64,000 nt of DNA from positions 55,180,629 to 55,244,628 of the forward strand of contig NC_012878.2 of NCBI RefSeq assembly GCF_000003195.3. Direction: 5' to 3'. Below, piece by piece: positions 33,793 to 48,336 of the stretch. The DNA comes from Sorghum bicolor (Eukaryota; Streptophyta; Magnoliopsida; Poales; Poaceae). Made by a program: the position numbers and the translations under genes. The notes beneath the pieces were generated by a model that had not been told where the DNA came from, did no database searches, and saw nothing but the letters and a program-made list of their open reading frames with translations. Positions within the stretch are counted from its first letter, which is position 1. Every line of letters begins with the position of its first letter.

Positions 33793-35521
33793 TCACCAGA
33801 GCCGGTCCAGGTAGTAGTCTCTGGTGACCTCGTCGCTCACCTCCGATCCCTCCACGCGGCTGCGGCTGGTCTCCGAGCTCTTGAAGCTGAAGCTGTCCAT
33901 CGCCTGCAGCTGCGACCGCGCCTGCTTCCTCGACCCGCAGCGGCCGACGCTGGGCCTCGCCTCGGCCGCCTGCTCCTGTTGCCCCGCGTGCTCGCCCTGC
34001 TGCCGCTGTTTGGGCGCGCTCTGGCACCGGGTGCGCGCCACGGACGACGCCGTGTCCGCCATGTACCGCGGGCTGCTCCCGGCGGCGTCCCGGTTTCGCC
34101 CCGGTTTCGCCGGCGACCCGAGGTAGTAGCCCGGGAACGCGCTGAGGCGCGGCGTGTTGTGCGTTGTCTTGGGGTGCGGAGGCTCCAGCTCTTGCTCATG
34201 GAGGCGGCGCCACGCCGACGGCTTGTGCAAGAGGAGGAGCGGCGAGGCGCCCGGCTGCTGGTATTCGCCGGCGTACCGGCTCGTGATCCGGGACGACCGG
34301 CACCGGAGCTGGCACGTGTCCATCTCCACGATCCTCGGGCTGCGATCGAACCCGGTGTCCCCGCCGTCGGAAAGCCGCCGCCGGTGCACCGCAGGCACGG
34401 CCAGTGGCTTCACGCCGCGCGCAACGATCCGCTCCTTTTGCAAACAAAAAAAAACGAAGAAAATTTAGAATCTGATCTCATTTTTTGAAATGCGTTTGGT
34501 ATTATTTGTTGCTTATCAAAGTCCTCACTTGCTCAACGGATTTCCGGGACGACGCCGTCTTGGCCTGGAGCCTCATGAGCGCCTGCAGCCTGCGCAGCGT
34601 CATGGCGGTCTGCTTCCTCACGAGGTAGCCACGCACCAGAGCTTGCAGCTTCACGAGCGACCTGAGAGCACGGAGTGCCTTCCGAGCCTGCGGACGTTGG
34701 TCGCAAAAAAATTCAAAATTTTTACAGTCACATCGGAACGCTGCAGGTCGCATAGGAAACCGAAAAAAGAATTGAGCATTAAACAGCTGGGGTGACGACT
34801 AGGTGCGTCACGCTGCGCGGTTCACGAAGCACTCTAGCAAATAAACAAGAATATCGGGAGGGTTTGGAAATAATCTAATCTGAAGGCGATGATTAAACAA
34901 ATGAGCAGTAGCTAACGACTCAACGGAAAGGAACAGCAGCAGCAAAGCGGCCATGGATTTGCAGCGGTTAGTGAAGTCAAATCTCTCGTCCAATGCAAAC
35001 GCAAAAGAATCTGCGAAATTCATGCATGCCCACTTGTTCATCCGTTCATTTCTTGGTACTGAAAAACTGGACCGACGACAGAAACCAAACGAATGGCTAA
35101 AACCACCTAAATCTTGAGTTGAACAGCGCATAATCATAAGCACAAAGAAAGAATGGATTTGTTTTAGGGCAATATACTAACAACTTACCAAGTAGCCTCT
35201 GAAGGCCTTCTGGATGACGACGGCGGCCTCGACCTCGCGCTCCTGGCCGCAGTTGCAGGGGCGCACCTGCGACAGCAGCTCCCCGGCGGCGACGGCGGTC
35301 ACGGAGGAGGGCCTCCGGCCGGAGTCAGCCACGCTGTTCCTCGGCTTCGCGAAGCTCCACCGCCTCTTCTCCGCCTGCGGCGGCGGGCCCAGCCCGACAC
35401 CGCCGCCGCCGCCGCCGCCGGCGCACGCGGCGGCATTGTGTGCCTTGCGATCCCTGCAGTCCGCTTCCTTCTTGCTGCTGCCGGTGAGCACCTTCTTGAG
35501 CCATCTCATCGCGCGGCCCAT
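33793..35521 (-). CDS. IQ67-domain (IQD) calmodulin-binding protein
   Basis: Three exons on minus: 35521-35189, 34687-34529, 34434-33793, giving 377 aa. The start is [20 protein letters not shown], the usual basic IQD N-terminus. The IQ67 domain (~94-160) carries [32 protein letters not shown] and [13 protein letters not shown], i.e. spaced IQ motifs with calmodulin-binding hydrophobics. The phase-0 intron inside the domain (FRGYL|ARKAL) is the family's hallmark. The C-terminal exon has the loosely conserved [20 protein letters not shown] block. IQD proteins are scaffolds linking Ca2+/calmodulin to microtubules and the cell cortex. A poly-Gly tract (residues ~36-42) comes from a CCG repeat at 35396-35420. 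The acceptor of exon 3 (GCAAAAG|GAG) is slightly weak. Confidence 0.92.
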
Positions 35522-36030
35522 GGTCCTCGTAGCTGCTGCAGGAACTGATGCGTCAGAGAGAGAAGCAAGCGTTGAATGGATGGATGCAGGAAAAGCAACG
35601 AGACTACAGAAACAGAACTACTCCTACAGCGTGGGAACTCGCGAAGATCAACTCGGGACTGATGTGCGGATGCAGAGGACCAAAACCTAGCTGGGAGTTT
35701 TCAATCCTTGGTCGAAACAAAAGGTTGCATCTTTTGAAAACAAGGATTTCGAAACAAAAGGTTTTGCAATCTGAAACTTGAGATGAGAAACAAAAAGGTT
35801 TTGCAATCTTTTGGCAGGAAATAAAAACAGGGCGATGAGAAACTTGAACAAGGCAAGAAAAGAAGCTTCACTTCACCGGGAGAAAAAGGGCAGAGAGGAG
35901 GCCTGCTGCAGCTGCAGCCAAGAAACATGGGGAGCGAACAGAGAGGCCAAAAGCGTAGGGAAGGTCCCTCGCAGAGCCCGGCAGAGTTAAATGCAGAAGT
36001 GTAGTAGCGCCAAGGGAGAAGAACGAGTGG
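35522..36030 (-). promoter_or_regulatory. Upstream region of the IQD gene
   Basis: The word GAAACAAAAGG occurs at ~35716 and ~35752 and GAAACAAAAAGG at ~35788. Two are followed by TTTTGCAATCT. These tandem words sit about 200-290 bp upstream of the start codon, within probable leader or promoter. Whether they are regulatory or slippage repeats cannot be told from sequence. Confidence 0.3.
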
Positions 36031-36273
36031 GGCCTTGTTTAGTTCCTAAAAAATTTTGCAAATTTTTCAGATTCTCTGTCACACCGAATCTTTAGACGCA
36101 TGCATGTAGTATTAAATATAGACAAAAATAAAAACTAATTGCACAGTTTGGTCGGAATTGACGAGACGAATCTTTTGATCCTAGTTAGTCTATGATTGGA
36201 CAATATTTGTCAAATACAAACGAAAGTGCTACAATGTCGTTTTCCCAAAAAAATTTTGGAACTAAACAAGGCC
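36031..36273. mobile_element. Tourist-like MITE, near-intact copy
   Basis: GGCCTTGTTTAGTTCC and GGAACTAAACAAGGCC are perfect 16-bp inverted ends. The interior holds all family blocks, including 'cgcatgcatgtagtattaaatatagac' and 'ttggtcggaattgacgagacgaatc'. This is a good reference copy for the family. The flanks do not show an obvious 3-bp duplication. Confidence 0.85.
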
Positions 36274-36316
36274 CCAGGGGTGGCAGCAGGGGAGCCACAG
36301 TGCATAGAGGGGCACA

Positions 36317-36555
36317 GCCTTTACTTCCAAAATTTTTTGCAAAATATGAATAGTAGCGCTTTCGTTTGTATTTGATAAATATTGTCCAATTATGGACTAA
36401 CTAGGCTCAAAAGATTCGTCTCGTCAATTCCGACCAAACTGTGCAATTAGTTTTTATTTTTATCTATATTTAATACTTCATGCATACGTCTAAAGATTCG
36501 ATGTGACGGGGAATCTGAAAAATTTTGCAAAATTTTTGAGAAAGTAAACAAGGCC
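36317..36555. mobile_element. Second MITE copy in inverted orientation
   Basis: Only 43 bp after the previous copy, the family recurs in reverse: 'gcgctttcgtttgtatttgataaatattgtcc', 'gattcgtctcgtcaattccgaccaaactgtgcaattag', 'acgtctaaagattcgatgtgacgggg', ending GTAAACAAGGCC. The left end (GCCTTTACTTCC) is decayed. The two copies can pair over >200 bp. Confidence 0.85.
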
Positions 36556-38188
36556 CCAGTGGCCAGTGCAGCAGGGGGAGGCCAGGAGGGGAAGGGAAGG
36601 GCCGAAGTGGAAGTGGGAAGCAAAAGGGTGGTGACTGGTGAGGCCTACAACGTGATGCCCCCGAAGAGGAAGCCTTTTTCTCGAGAACTTTTGAGCCAAC
36701 CACCACCGACCGACCGAGACGAGCAGAGGAAACCCACTGTAGCAGGCAGCACTCCAAGCAGGAGGGCAAAGCGGATACTCGGCGGCGGCGAAACGCGTGT
36801 TCTCAGTTCTCACGACGCAACGCAAGCCGGGGAGCGGAGGGGAGGGGAAGATTCTGCCTAGTTGCCTAGGAGGAGCCCTGGAGCGCAAGGCAACAAGGCG
36901 AGAGAGGCCAGCCGCCGGCTCCCGGCTCTCGTGCCACCGGGCCCGGAACGCGGCTCAAAACACGCGCGGCACGAGCGGCACGAGGCGGCAGGACGAACGC
37001 GAACCCGCAATCATTCGCACCTCAAAAGGGTCGGGCTGCGACTGCGATCACCGCGAGCGACCGAGGGCCGGCGCGGCGCCCACCCCGGGCGCGGCTTTTG
37101 CGGCTGGCTGGCTGGCGCGGCCGCGTCCGGCCAAGAGCCCGCGCCAAGATCCGATCCGGCAAATGGTTTTTCTTTCTGGGAGGCCACGACGCCGATCGAC
37201 CTTTCTTTTCCGGTGGGTGTTGGCTCGCTGGGTGGGGTTAGTTTAGTTTCTAACCTTGAGCTAAAAGCCTCGCCCCTTTCCACACTACCCAGCCCTTCAG
37301 CGTGTACTCTAGTAGCACGGCTTGCAGCGAGGCTGGTGCCTGGTGGAGTACTCGGTAGCACTCGCTGATCCGGTCAAATAAATGTGCTCGTGTGCGAATT
37401 TGTATATCGCCGTCGACGGATGCGGAAGCTAGGCGGCAGCGGAGCGCGCGCTATTCTGTTGTGTGGGCGATCATGGACCACCACCACGCTGCGAGAGCTT
37501 GTAGAGCCTAGGAGGTGGTTACGCAACTGCAGCACAGTGGTACGAGAACCTCTCGCGTTACCATAAATGCCTCGTAGTACATGAACATTGTTGGGAAAGC
37601 CTACGCGTGATGCGCTATAATGGCTGGCTGTCCAGCCCATCATCGGATGCGAAGACGATCGATGCCTCTCCGGGGCGGATGTGTTGGCTTATCGCGTAAA
37701 TGTGCAGTACTACTACTACATGATGATGATGATGCTTGCCGTTTAACGGTAGTAGGGTACTGTACTCCATGGCTCCATGATGATGCTTGCTTAAATACTG
37801 CAGAGAAATTCAAAACAAATACGGAGAGTACACGAGGGCTCCTCCCTCGCCGGTCGCCGCAGCGCGAGCGCAACGGACGGCTGCTCCCCGCCGCTAACGA
37901 ACGCGCGACGCAAAGGCGAACGCGCGGCGGAGCGGGAAACTTTTGACCGAGGGCCTACGGCGTCTCCTACGGCTGGACGCAGCAAAAGAATGGCACGACG
38001 CGGTTGCCGAGGCGGACGTCCGGTGATGTGTCATTCCGACGAGGAATCAGGTCCATTGAGGTCGTCGTAGGACTACAAGCAGTACCTGCGATCCGGTGAG
38101 CACAAGGAACAAAGAGCAGAATCTGGGGGCACTGTACGGCGGGGCCCGCAGGCAGCCTGGCAAGTCCGCACGTGACGTAGAGTAGTTA
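36556..38188. other. GC-rich intergenic region, no supported gene
   Basis: Long frames on both strands (up to 168 aa at 36862-37368) are Arg/Pro/Ala-rich and overlap each other in antisense, as expected in GC-rich DNA. I found no domain, no splice-consistent chain and no strong promoter. A short ATGATG repeat is at ~37720. Confidence 0.4.
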
Positions 38189-38191
38189 TTA

Positions 38192-38422
38192 TGCCTTGTT
38201 TAGTTCCAAAAATTTTCAAAATTTCTTATCACATCGAATTTTTGGTCGCATGCATAGAGTATTAAATATAGACAAAAATAAAAACTAACTGCACAGTTTA
38301 CCTGTAATTTGTGAGATGAATCTTTTAAGCCTAGTTACTCCGTGATTGAACAATGTTTGTCAAATAAAAACGAAATGCTATAGTACCCAAAAACAAAAAA
38401 AATTTGTGAACTAAACAAGGCC
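38192..38422. mobile_element. Tourist-like MITE with TTA duplication
   Basis: TTA at 38189-38191 and 38423-38425 flank an element starting (T)GCCTTGTTTAGTTCC and ending GTGAACTAAACAAGGCC. The interior blocks match the family. The 3-bp TTA duplication supports PIF/Harbinger (Tourist) membership for the whole family. Confidence 0.85.
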
Positions 38423-38425
38423 TTA

Positions 38426-38620
38426 GGCCATCCTCAATGGGAGTTTCATGACACAGTTTCCAACACATTTATATTTTGGAAACAGTGCATATGAGTTTCA
38501 TGGAGATAAAACTCTCTCTACTCCCATGAAACTTTTATCATCTCTATCTTCATTAATATAGCGCCACATCAGCATATTTAATGTGCATGAAACTCCAATA
38601 AAACCCCATTGAGACTGGCC
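38426..38620. mobile_element. Different Tourist-like MITE abutting the first
   Basis: The ends GGCCATCCTCAATGGG and CCCATTGAGACTGGCC form an inverted repeat with two mismatches. TTA flanks it at 38423-38425 and 38621-38623. Inside, 'ggagtttcatg...acagtttcc' and 'catgaaactcc' repeats are inverted. The left TTA is shared with the preceding MITE. Confidence 0.85.
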
Positions 38621-38859
38621 TTAGTACTAGGAGTACGTACGGGTATCGAAGTGCAGATCTACAGACAGCTCCCTATGGTATACCGTCGTATCGTATTCGT
38701 ATCAGTATCCCCGCGTGTCGTGAGTCGTGACTGTCGTCCCCGGTCCCCGGAGCTGGAAGGCACCGTCTGATCCCGTGATCCGCGTCGGCGTCACGGTGGT
38801 TTTCTCCTCGTGGACCTGCCGGTTTCGGTGTCCCTTTTCACTTCTCACCGTGTGCCGCC

Positions 38860-39030
38860 GGGGACCAGAACAGGGGTATTTCACTTGGGATTCATGGCAG
38901 CAGAAGCAGTTCGCCATGAATACAAACACACACACGCCGGTTCCGGGGCCGCTTTATCGTCGTGCTGCCGGGCACGTATGACCGGCCGACCGGGCCATCT
39001 CACTTGGGACTCATGGCAGCAGAGAGCGTC
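38860..39030. repeat. Direct repeat of ~27 bp, 120 bp apart
   Basis: TTTCACTTGGGATTCATGGC(AGCAG) at ~38878 recurs as TCTCACTTGGGACTCATGGC(AGCAG) at ~38998, each followed by A-rich purines. The sequence between is GC-rich with 'acacacacacg'. 39030-39780 contains a (CTG)n tract (39277-39298) and only chance frames; 39030-39140 has GCATGC-type palindromes. Confidence 0.5.
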
Positions 39031-39784
39031 GCGGCTTGCGAATTGCACTGCATGTGCATGCATGGTGCCCCAAAGCAGTGCACTGCACGATGGAGGGCAT
39101 ACCGCATACGCGGCTGCGAATTGATCGATCCTATGGCTAGCCAAGAGCCAAGAGCAGCATCACGGTCACGGTGGAGTAATGTCGATTTGAGGACTGGGAA
39201 TTGATTCGGCTACGAGATCTCTGCCCCTTCCGTGCCGTGCGGGCCGGCCATAAACGCCGCGCAACACGGTCCGGTCCTGCTGCTGCTGCTGCTGCTGCCT
39301 GGTCCCGCTTCGATTTCGATTCCATCGGTTCTGCACTTCCGCTGACCGCTGCCGCTCGCACTCCTGCTCCGGCCCCGGCGCCCCGGCCCCGCCCCCGGCC
39401 GTTGCATGCATGCTTGCCCTGCGACTGCGAGGCATTTTCGGCTCGGCTCAAGTACAAATGTAGAACTAGACCTGCCACGACGGTTGGGCAATTTGCCGGA
39501 AGCGGAGTGCGCCGCGTTCAATTCCGTTCAGTCAAAACCCGAGAGGGGGCCCTGCCGAGTGCAGCGCCCGGAGCACCCCACTGCACCGGACAGGCTATCC
39601 ATTTCCGTTAAGAAAGCGCAGTGCAGACGTGCAGTGTTGCAGGCTTGCAGCGGGCGGTTCAGTCGTGAAGACCGGCCATGCGCGTCGCATGAACGAACGA
39701 ACGAACGAGAACGAACCAGTGGTGTGTGGGTGTGGGGCGTGTGGCCCTGCACAGCATTGAGCCGCATTCAAGAGGTTTACGGCC

Positions 39785-40640
39785 TATGGTTGTTTAAAAA
39801 AAGTAGCAACACATATAATCAAGCCACCTTAAATATCTGTAGTTGGCCATTCAAAAAATAAACAAAGAACAATATGGCTGCCGTTTTTTTTTCTGTCTCG
39901 ACAAATTTAGGAGAAGCAATGCTTGATTTCATCATACCAACTGTGTCCATTACATGCATAATAGCTTGATTTAGTCGTCTAGAGCTTCCTAACATGCGAG
40001 CAGCATACCGGATTCACATCCCTCTAAGCTCTAACAATGGTTATCTTCATTCATAGCTGCATATTGGGCTGACTTTGACACTGAAGTGAGTTTGCAGTTT
40101 ATTGAAAATAATTGTGATGAAAATCTTCGCCAGGCAGATGTCTTCTAATAGGTCCCCCCCCCCCCCCCAACCCAAAAAAAAAGATGTCTGCTAATTTTTT
40201 TTGAGCAAAAAAGATGCCTTCTAATAGATTTTATTCTTTTTTTTCAAGAGAAAAAGTTCAGCAGTAAGTTTGTTTTTTCAGTCGAGTACATACAGGACGT
40301 CAGGACCAGTACGAGAGTAGGCCTCGGTATTGACCACCTGGGCAAGTCACGACTTGGGCCAACACAGACCAGCCCACATATCAGCAGTTGGGCCTCTAGT
40401 TCACAAGTTTAGGCAGCCCAAAGAATAAACAGCAGATCGGCCTCGTTTTCATCCTCCGTTCCCGTTGGCAGCACGACGCGACGCTCCTTCAGATCGACGT
40501 AGGATCGGTCGATCAGGCCATGGCTGCAACATGAGCACTAGCGTGTAGCGACGACCGACGAGGCGACGAGGTAGTAGCGCCGGCGGCTACACGGAGACTA
40601 GTACATTCTACTAATCAGTCTTGTGAGGGGTTTCAACAAG
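39785..40640. other. Intergenic DNA with homopolymer runs, no gene seen
   Basis: It contains a C-run followed by an A-run (~40152-40183), and several T- and A-runs. GC rises again at 40440-40600 without a supported reading frame. Confidence 0.4.
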
Positions 40641-40642
40641 GG

Positions 40643-40800
40643 GTTGTTTAGTTCACCTTCTGTCCAAAAATTTTTGAGTTTTAGTTTATCATTTCTTTAA
40701 ATGAACCTAAGCATTATATAAATTTTTTTAGCAAAAAATGATTATTTTTTATTTTGGATTTTGGCCTCATGTGAACCCCCCCCCCCCACAAAAAAAAAGA
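40643..40800. mobile_element. Fragment of a GGGGTGTTTAGTT-type MITE
   Basis: GGGGTTGTTTAGTTCACC opens a stretch with 'aaaatttttgagttttagtttatcattt', 'agcaaaaaatgattattttttattttggattttggcctcatg' that parallels the element at 59510-59810. The right half is lost in a C-run/A-run at ~40775-40798. Confidence 0.5.
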
Positions 40801-40881
40801 GCCTATATGTTTTAGTTGAAGAAAAGAGATGATTGCACCAAATATAAGACCACTAGTCATATTTGCTAGTTGAATCAAATG

Positions 40882-41690
40882 CAGGCCCGGTCTTGTCAAT
40901 TTGGTGACCTGGAGCGGAGCTATAAAGATAGGCCCTCTAATATACTAACTGTAATATAAAAATAACAATTTTTCTAATCCATAAAAAGAATATTCTTACC
41001 AAACAAATCATAAATGTTACCTTTTGCCGTCTCTACCATTGTGTATCAACTCTTCTGTCCATTTCTTCTTTTTTCTTCTCTCATTGGCAAATGTTTGCTT
41101 TCTAGGAACATGAGACCACTGAAATTTAAGAACAATTAATAAGTAATTTACCCAAATTATGCCATGCTAGATTCAACATTAAAATCAACAGAGTTAGTAC
41201 ATTACCTAGTTGAGAAATTGAGATAACAATTATTCACTAAATAGTGTAAGGTCGGACACTGCCCTAGCTGCAGCGTGTGCACAAGCCTCTCAAATCTGGT
41301 GTTGTAAAGAATAGAAATGGAAGAAAAAGGCAAATTAAACATTGATTAAATATATGAAACTGGCACAAATCAACAAAAGGAAGAGCGATTGGACAAACAT
41401 ACGTACCTGAATGGAAAGTCTGAAACACCTCACGTATGGACTTGTCACTCGCGTCGTCCGTAATCACATGGCTACGGCCGGCTGTCAGCGAGGTCGCGAG
41501 TCGCGATGAGGCCGCAATGGAGCGGCGAGGTTGCTGCGACGGCGAGGGTGCAATGATGCGGTTTCACGGACACTGGATGTAGCGGACGGCTTCAGACTTC
41601 CCTTGTCAAGCAGGCTTTCCTTCTCATGCACGGAGTTGGGCCCCTTGGGTTCGAGGGCCCAGTGCAGGGGCACAGCTCGAACCGGGACTG
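40882..41690. mobile_element. Non-autonomous hAT element, 809 bp, 8-bp target duplication
   Basis: ATCAAATG occurs at 40874-40881 and 41691-41698. The termini CAGGCCCGGTC and GAACCGGGACTG form imperfect inverted ends beginning CAG, as in hAT. The left two-thirds are AT-rich. The right third (41450-41660) is GC-rich, with a short frame reading TASLHPRRRSNLAAPLRPHR on minus that could be captured host DNA. No transposase is present. Confidence 0.8.
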
Positions 41691-41778
41691 ATCAAATGCC
41701 TAACATAGCTGCTCCAAAGGGTTCGATTTTATTGAAAAGTTTCAACCAACAAGGACATGTGTGGAAAAAATAGATCAA

Positions 41779-42011
41779 GGCCTTGTTTACTTGGAAAATA
41801 TTTTGGAAAATGTGAATAATACCAATTTCGTTTGTATTTGACAAATATTATCCAATCATGGACTAACTAGGCTCAAAAGATTAGTCTCGTCAATTCCGAC
41901 CAAACTATGTAATTAGTTTTTATTTTCATCTATATTTAATAATTCATGCACACGTCTAAAGATTCGATATGACGGGGTTTGCAAAAATTTTTTTGAGAAC
42001 TAAACAAGGCC
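41779..42011. mobile_element. Tourist-like MITE (GGCCTTGTTTAG family)
   Basis: GGCCTTGTTTACTTGG at the left and GAGAACTAAACAAGGCC at the right, flanked by CAA on both sides (a 3-bp duplication). The interior orientation matches the copy at 36317. 42012-42950 holds a T/G homopolymer (~42358-42378) and no recognisable gene. Confidence 0.85.
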
Positions 42012-43210
42012 CAAGTGCATATCCCTTTCGTTCGCGTTGTGTAAATAGATTTATCTATTACTGGCAAATAAGAGCAACTCAAGAAACATTTGGCTCCACA
42101 CACATTTCGATCTCCGTGTAGACATCATCCCAAAAGACGAGGCACGTTTTGCCATCTTAAAAGATCACTGAAGCTAAACCCCCTGTATTTGTGCAACAAC
42201 CGTAAAAGAAATCATTCCAACAAAAAGGCGCCTTTCTTTATTTGATTAGGAAGCTTGCCATTTTTGCTCAGAGTATACAGTATATGTATCCATGTTCATC
42301 TCTCTTTATCTCCTTTTCGACACAGGAACAGGCACAACATGTGGTGCCACTGCAATCTTTTTTTTTTTTGGGGGGGGAGATATCACCAAAATGTATTCAC
42401 CGTATCTAGGGTTTGCACGGCCCATGTGTCGGTGGTGTTTGCCGTGGCCCGTGAGCGATGGTTGAAGAAGAGCTGTTCGTCCACCGGGGACAGTCGCTGC
42501 GCCGTTGACCTTGGAACCGCCGCGTGGATGGCTGCACCGTACACGAATCTCCAACAGGCCCGCGAGACATCCCGTCCTCACGTCCGGAATCTCCGCCGGG
42601 CCCGGCCGTCCACGTGGGCATGAGACCCCCGCTTTCAATGCGGTATCCCTCATCTAATTGCCTTCTGATTTGGGCTCATAGCCACGACCGCAGTCTCTGA
42701 TATGTAGGCCCCGTGATTGTGGGAACCACCCGTCAGTGTCTACTGGCTACCACGACGCGCCACCGATTTTGTTTGGTGAGACATTTCTTGCCGAGCGCAA
42801 TCGCTTATCTATTTCCATCCTCCAACTAATCTCATACCAATCCAGTAATTAACACATATATCCAAATATCCTCTCGTCCGCGTAGCCTATATTACTAGAC
42901 AACCACCCCAGATCCGTTCACCTCACGCTCCGATCTGGACCGTCCAGTTTGACGCGAAGCGGATTGTGGCCGTCCAAATCCGAGGGTGGACCCGTGAATT
43001 CCGGAAAGACGAGGGGTGGTTGTCTACCGGTTAAAAACGCCCGTGCCAGTGGCTCCCGTCTTCCTCTTCTCCTACGCGGACGGACGGGGAAGGAGGAGGA
43101 GGAGGAGGAAGTGGTTCGCTGGAGTTGGCCTGGCCTCGGATCCAGAGCGCGGAAACTCGTGCGGCGGCGTTCGGATCGACCCGCTCGAAGGCCGCGGGAG
43201 CGCGAGGTAG

Positions 43211-47577
<4,367 letters not shown>

Positions 47578-48207
47578 TCTTGAAAACGGGCGTGGATCGA
47601 ACTTTGAGTGTAGCTCTCACTTTCTTTTTTTTGCCCCCTTCAAACATTCCTAATATTCCAGCTCTCCTCGGGGAATTTTTTGGCTTCCTTTCTTGGCTAT
47701 TCTGTGGATGCACATAAGTGTCTGCAGCGGGATATAGCTAGTATAGAACCAATGAGTTTGGAGGTTATCTAATGGCATAAGGTTTGGACGGCGGGAGCAT
47801 GGAAATGGAAGCTGAACAATGCCATTCATGTTCTGCCCATTTTTCTCCTTGTATGGTGTTGTAAACCAATCGAAAATTTTAACCCTTTTTTTGTTTTGGT
47901 AATAAAGAGGAGGACACAATCCAATTTGACCATTTGTTCTCTTCATTGCTTTGTCAAATATAATTCTTGATTTAGGTTCATAGTTTCAAAATTATATAGT
48001 TTTGCCGTTACAGTTACAGTACATACACACCTATAGGATTGGCACTGTCCATCAGTGTTGTTGTAATGAGCTGTGATGACTATCCTTATCTCTGCTGTCA
48101 GGCTAAGACCGTGGACGGTGCACAAGCTCAAGGTAGCTGGTGTAACGGCTATGCCTATATCCTAGATTCCTAGGTTCAGGCCTCAGGTGGTCTGGATTCC
48201 TATAGTC

Positions 48208-48318
48208 AGCCTGTTCGGAAACTTATTTGTCGAATCTGCTAGCCATTTAACAGTGTTTTTCTCTAACAACAAATCAGCGAACAGTACTTTGAGCCATGAC
48301 TTATCAGCGAACATGCTC
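48208..48318. mobile_element. hAT-like MITE between convergent genes
   Basis: CCTGTTCGGAAACTTATTTG at the left and CATGACTTATCAGCGAACATG at the right are inverted-like ends, with 'ccatttaacagtgtttttctctaacaa' inside. It is related to the repeats at 1-330. It lies directly beyond the stop of the receptor kinase (48337). Confidence 0.5.
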
Positions 48319-48336
48319 TGCTCGTTCTGATTTTCA

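Noticed and set aside
36797..37368. 149-168-aa ORFs in GC-rich DNA
   Set aside because: Arg/Pro/Ala-rich with antisense partners of similar length, typical of chance frames in GC-rich grass DNA.
39201..39861. ORFs of 136 and 151 aa around a CTG repeat
   Set aside because: They overlap each other and antisense ORFs, contain a simple repeat and show no family features.
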